A DNA stretch of 64,000 nucleotides from positions 1-64,000 of the forward strand of contig NZ_SCMP01000007.1 in NCBI RefSeq assembly GCF_005502935.1. Reading direction: 5' to 3'. The DNA is from Pseudomonas sp. 2FG. GTDB taxonomy: Bacteria > Pseudomonadota > Gammaproteobacteria > Pseudomonadales > Pseudomonadaceae. Numbering within the stretch: position 1 is the first letter of the stretch; every line of letters starts with the position of its first letter. Of the stretch, positions 62,201-64,000 are shown one piece after another. Made by a program: the position numbers and the translations under genes. Below the pieces are notes generated by a model. It did no database searches and was not told where the DNA came from. It saw only the letters and a program-made list of their open reading frames with translations.

Positions 62201-64000
62201 CGCATCAGCGACTCCGACGCCACCGTCGGCAACACCGACGTATTGCAGTTTAGCGATGTGGCGTCCACGGCCATTACTTCACTGGAGCGCAAGGGCAATG
62301 ATCTAGTGCTCAAGTACGGCAGCAGTGACCAAGTCAGCGTGGCCAACTACTTCAGTAACGCCGTCTGCCAAGTTGAGCAGTTCAAGTTCAGCGACGGCGT
62401 CACCTGGGATCAGGCAGCCATCAAGGCCCGTGTACTCACTATCGGCGACGCCGCTGCGAACACCCTCAATGGCTACGACGATGGCAGTAACCGCATCTAC
62501 GGCCTGGATGGCAACGACAACTTGAGTGGTGGCTTGCAGGCCGACCGCCTCGAAGGCGACAACGGCAATGACACCCTTAGCGGCGACGCGGGTGCCGACA
62601 GCCTGTTGGGCGGTGCCGACAACGATACCCTCACCGGTGGCGCAGGTAATGACACGCTCGACGGCGGCACTGGTAACGACCTGCTGAACGACGCTGTCGG
62701 TAACGACACCTATCTGCTGGCCACTGGCTCGGGGATCGACCGCATCAGCGACTATGACACCACCGTCGGCAACACCGACGTGGCGCAGTTCGGCGATGTG
62801 GCGTCCACGGCCATTACTTCACTGGAGCGCAAGGGCAATGATCTAGTGCTCAAGTACGGCAGCAGTGACCAAGTCAGCGTGGCCAACTACTTCAGCGCTG
62901 TCGGTTACCAGGTCGAGCAGTTCAAGTTCAGCGATGGCGTCACCTGGGATCAGGCGGCTATCAAGGCCCGCGTGATCACCGTTGGCGATGCCAACGCCAA
63001 CAGCATCAGCGGCTACAACGATGGCAGCAACCGCATCTACGGCCTGGAGGGCAACGACAACCTGAGCGGTGGCTTGCAGGCTGACCTCCTCGATGGTGGC
63101 GCTGGGAACGACACGCTGAACGGCGGCGCAGGTAATGACACTCTCGACGGCGGTACTGGCAACGACACTCTGAACGACGCTGCCGGTAACGACACCTACC
63201 TGTTCGCCAGCGGTTCGGGGATCGACCGCATCAGCGACTATGACACCACCGTCGGCAACACCGACGTGGTGCAGTTCGGCGATGTGGCGTCCACGGCCAT
63301 TACTTCACTGGAGCGTAAAGGTGTCGACCTGGTGCTGAAATACGGTAGCAGTGACCAAGTCAGCGTGGCCAACTACTTCAGCGCTGTCGGCTACCAAGTC
63401 GAGCAGTTCAAGTTCAGCGACGGCGTCACCTGGGATCAAGCAGCCATCAAGGCCCGAGTGATCACCGTTGGCGATGCCAACGCCAACAGCATCAGCGGCT
63501 ATAACGATGGCGGCAACCGCATCTACGGTTTGGACGGCAACGACAACCTGACCGGTGGCTTGCAGGCTGACCTCCTCGATGGTGGCGCTGGGAACGACAC
63601 TCTGAACGGCGGCGCAGGTAATGACACTCTCGACGGCGGCACTGGCAACGATGCACTGAACGACGCTGCCGGTAACGACACCTACCTGTTTGCTACCGGT
63701 TCGGGGATCGATCGCGTCAGCGACTACGACACCACCGTCGGCAACACCGACGTGGTGCAGTTCGGCGATGTGGCGTCCACGGCCATTACTTCACTGGAGC
63801 GCAAGGGCAATGATCTAGTGCTCAAGTACGGCAGCAGTGACCAAGTCAGCGTGGCCAACTACTTCAGTAACGTCGGCTACCAAGTCGAGCAGTTCAAGTT
63901 CAGCGATGGCGTCACCTGGGATCAGGCAACCATCAAGGCGCGCGTGATCACCGTTGGCGATGCCAACGCCAACAGCATCAGCGGGTACAACGATGGCAGC
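59282..64000 (+). CDS. Giant RTX protein with N-terminal lysozyme-like segment (3' end beyond window)
   Basis: Open for 1,573 codons to the window edge; AGGAGATATAAA precedes the ATG. Residues 1-180 resemble a lytic-transglycosylase/lysozyme fold: VAILIANAESDFNPDAAAGT, then ASGLFQYTNDGWETAW, with candidate catalytic Glu43 in the ES-x-FNP motif. Residues 183-300 are a Pro/Gly linker including ten consecutive Gly. From 330 come Asp-rich Ca-binding loops (LILDLDGDGVETIS, FDHDGNGF, VWDRNGNGQIDDGSELFGNY), then a haemolysin-related region, and from about 745 GGxGxD nonapeptides alternating with LVLKYGSSDQVSVANYFS modules. It is the likely substrate of the adjacent type I exporter. The secretion signal lies past 64000. 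Confidence 0.9.
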   Translation, partial: MASDLDSLTNDQAVQVNNIVDIGNELGLDNILIEVAILIANAESDFNPDAAAGTTTASGLFQYTNDGWETAWNRYVRDNPDDSLADQTAAAMRSNTEAQTRAFYNELQIYNDGFPAVINPAWQDEVDQLVSEGYSPNTDIRQYAYLRHNTNLAQTRHIYDTAMEQDFYDGASDLRGQLTDVVPTPPTPEPGGGTPPGPVITGPTPPSPDTVITDPTPPSPDTGISDPAPPSDPTVPPDQPDLTGPTRLYDGTFNEDGTPHYQDIIKDPLPTPPGGGGGGGGGGSDNGGGNTSPTPPPASIPYVNTPTSCEPIINELQNDLNNAKTTVSPLILDLDGDGVETISKTAGIHFDHDGNGFSETTGWVDKDDGLLVWDRNGNGQIDDGSELFGNYSILANDLRAANGFVALADLDSNHDGKVDASDAAFSQLRVWKDGDSDAKLDAGELLSLSEVNVGSLNTAYASQNQTDAQGNQVLQTGTYTDADGVSHSMNDVWFSVDKARTQNLNQVAVSTEIAALPEVAGFGNVTSLRQAMAQDSSGHLQVLINQFGQATDATAREALLNEILFAWTGANQYTASSRGGYIADGRKLYALEAFMGETFTQGFGTNAGLHNPGPNAGGVLMQAYDKLANYVSSQLMAQTHFKGFYDSLQLTWDSATSSYVLDVSVLVSKFQAAYETDQPNAILTIREFATNLSANGSSGAEIREALISKGNINAQGFLFTLATLAMVERTGDDSANTLSSDAGVSTIFFGRAGSDTLNGNSGADVLDGGIGNDVLNGGAGTDTYLLAVGSGIDRISDYDTTVGNTDVAQFGDVASTAITSLERKGNDLVLKYGSSDQVSVANYFSAVGYQVEQFKFSDGVTWDQAAIKARVLTIGDAAANSINGYDDGSNRIYGLDGNDNLSGGLQDDRLEGDNGNDTLSGDAGADSLLGGADNDTLTGGAGNDTLEGGTGNDALNDAVGNDTYLFATGSGIDRISDSDATVGNTDVLQFSDVASTAITSLERKGNDLVLKYGSSDQVSVANYFSNAVCQVEQFKFSDGVTWDQAAIKARVLTIGDAAANTLNGYDDGSNRIYGLDGNDNLSGGLQADRLEGDNGNDTLSGDAGADSLLGGADNDTLTGGAGNDTLDGGTGNDLLNDAVGNDTYLLATGSGIDRISDYDTTVGNTDVAQFGDVASTAITSLERKGNDLVLKYGSSDQVSVANYFSAVGYQVEQFKFSDGVTWDQAAIKARVITVGDANANSISGYNDGSNRIYGLEGNDNLSGGLQADLLDGGAGNDTLNGGAGNDTLDGGTGNDTLNDAAGNDTYLFASGSGIDRISDYDTTVGNTDVVQFGDVASTAITSLERKGVDLVLKYGSSDQVSVANYFSAVGYQVEQFKFSDGVTWDQAAIKARVITVGDANANSISGYNDGGNRIYGLDGNDNLTGGLQADLLDGGAGNDTLNGGAGNDTLDGGTGNDALNDAAGNDTYLFATGSGIDRVSDYDTTVGNTDVVQFGDVASTAITSLERKGNDLVLKYGSSDQVSVANYFSNVGYQVEQFKFSDGVTWDQATIKARVITVGDANANSISGYNDGS
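61661..64000 (+). repeat. Tandem near-identical RTX modules (540, 540, 486, 486 bp)
   Basis: The landmark CACCGTCGGCAACACCGACG starts at 61681, 62221, 62761, 63247 and 63733, giving module lengths of 540, 540, 486 and 486 bp (180 or 162 residues). The 54-bp difference equals two nonapeptides. Segments 61661-61893 and 62741-62973 are identical over 233 bp, so the modules were recently duplicated or homogenised. The array continues past the window end. Confidence 0.9.

Noticed and set aside
61423..62709. Short minus-strand frames rich in Ser/Pro/Leu within the RTX repeats
   Set aside because: Complement of GGxGxD-coding DNA; they recur with each module.
61661..64000. CRISPR-like tandem repetition
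   Set aside because: The repeats are long, in frame and encode RTX modules; there are no short direct repeats with unique spacers.

Overview
The window is high-GC gammaproteobacterial chromosome, almost certainly Pseudomonas. The evidence is the gene families (BraC-G transporter, FadD1/FadD2 tandem, PhaJ1, RapA, MHYT-GGDEF-EAL protein, OprD and OprO/P porins), the TGTAGGAGCGGC-type REP elements, and a backbone order that I recall from P. aeruginosa (KAS III, sigma factor, hrpA, fadD1, fadD2, lipase, phaJ1, phrS, rapA, nbdA). Two arginine/agmatine gene islands interrupt this backbone. No rRNA, tRNA, insertion sequence or CRISPR array was found.

Layout. 0-9.4 kb: an acetyltransferase-like gene, a phosphate-type porin, a pirin, YceH, a tight KAS III / ECF sigma / zinc-finger anti-sigma operon, a PuuD-like hydrolase, a divergent ZapA-like/coiled-coil pair and a repeat-rich gap. 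9.4-13.3 kb: hrpA. 13.5-22.2 kb: an agmatine locus on the minus strand (agu2A, agu2B, agu2C, Tat-exported agu2A', then an OprD porin and a frameshifted amidohydrolase) with a divergent LysR gene. 22.3-27.5 kb: fatty-acid genes fadD1, fadD2, a monoglyceride-lipase-like hydrolase and phaJ1. 27.66-27.97 kb: a candidate phrS small RNA carrying a 38-codon ORF, with two ANR boxes upstream. 28.9-38.5 kb: an arginine/citrulline island made of AruG, AruF, a CtlX-AruC fusion, a periplasmic broad-specificity racemase, an Lrp regulator and a HisJQMP-type transporter. 39-48.6 kb: rapA, an MFS carrier, an NbdA-like c-di-GMP enzyme, hyi/glxR-like genes and two small DUF proteins. 48.9-54.1 kb: the branched-chain amino acid transporter. 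54.5-64 kb: a type I secretion ABC protein and its HlyD adaptor, an AT-rich gene for a protein with a signal peptide, and the first 1,573 codons of a giant RTX protein that runs off the window.

Themes. The two nitrogen islands converge on ornithine, putrescine and glutamate. The agu2 genes take agmatine to putrescine inside, and possibly outside, the cytoplasm. The CtlX-AruC/AruF/AruG set could turn arginine or citrulline into ornithine, then succinylornithine, then succinylglutamate semialdehyde without AstB/AruB. The type I secretion locus is the most unusual part. Its RTX substrate starts with a lysozyme-like segment instead of the usual retention or adhesin module, and an unknown exported protein lies directly upstream, a layout that resembles a toxin-immunity pair. 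The RTX region consists of near-identical 180- and 162-residue tandem modules.

Limits: all family calls come from reading motifs by eye. No database search, folding or alignment was run. PAO1 locus comparisons are from memory.
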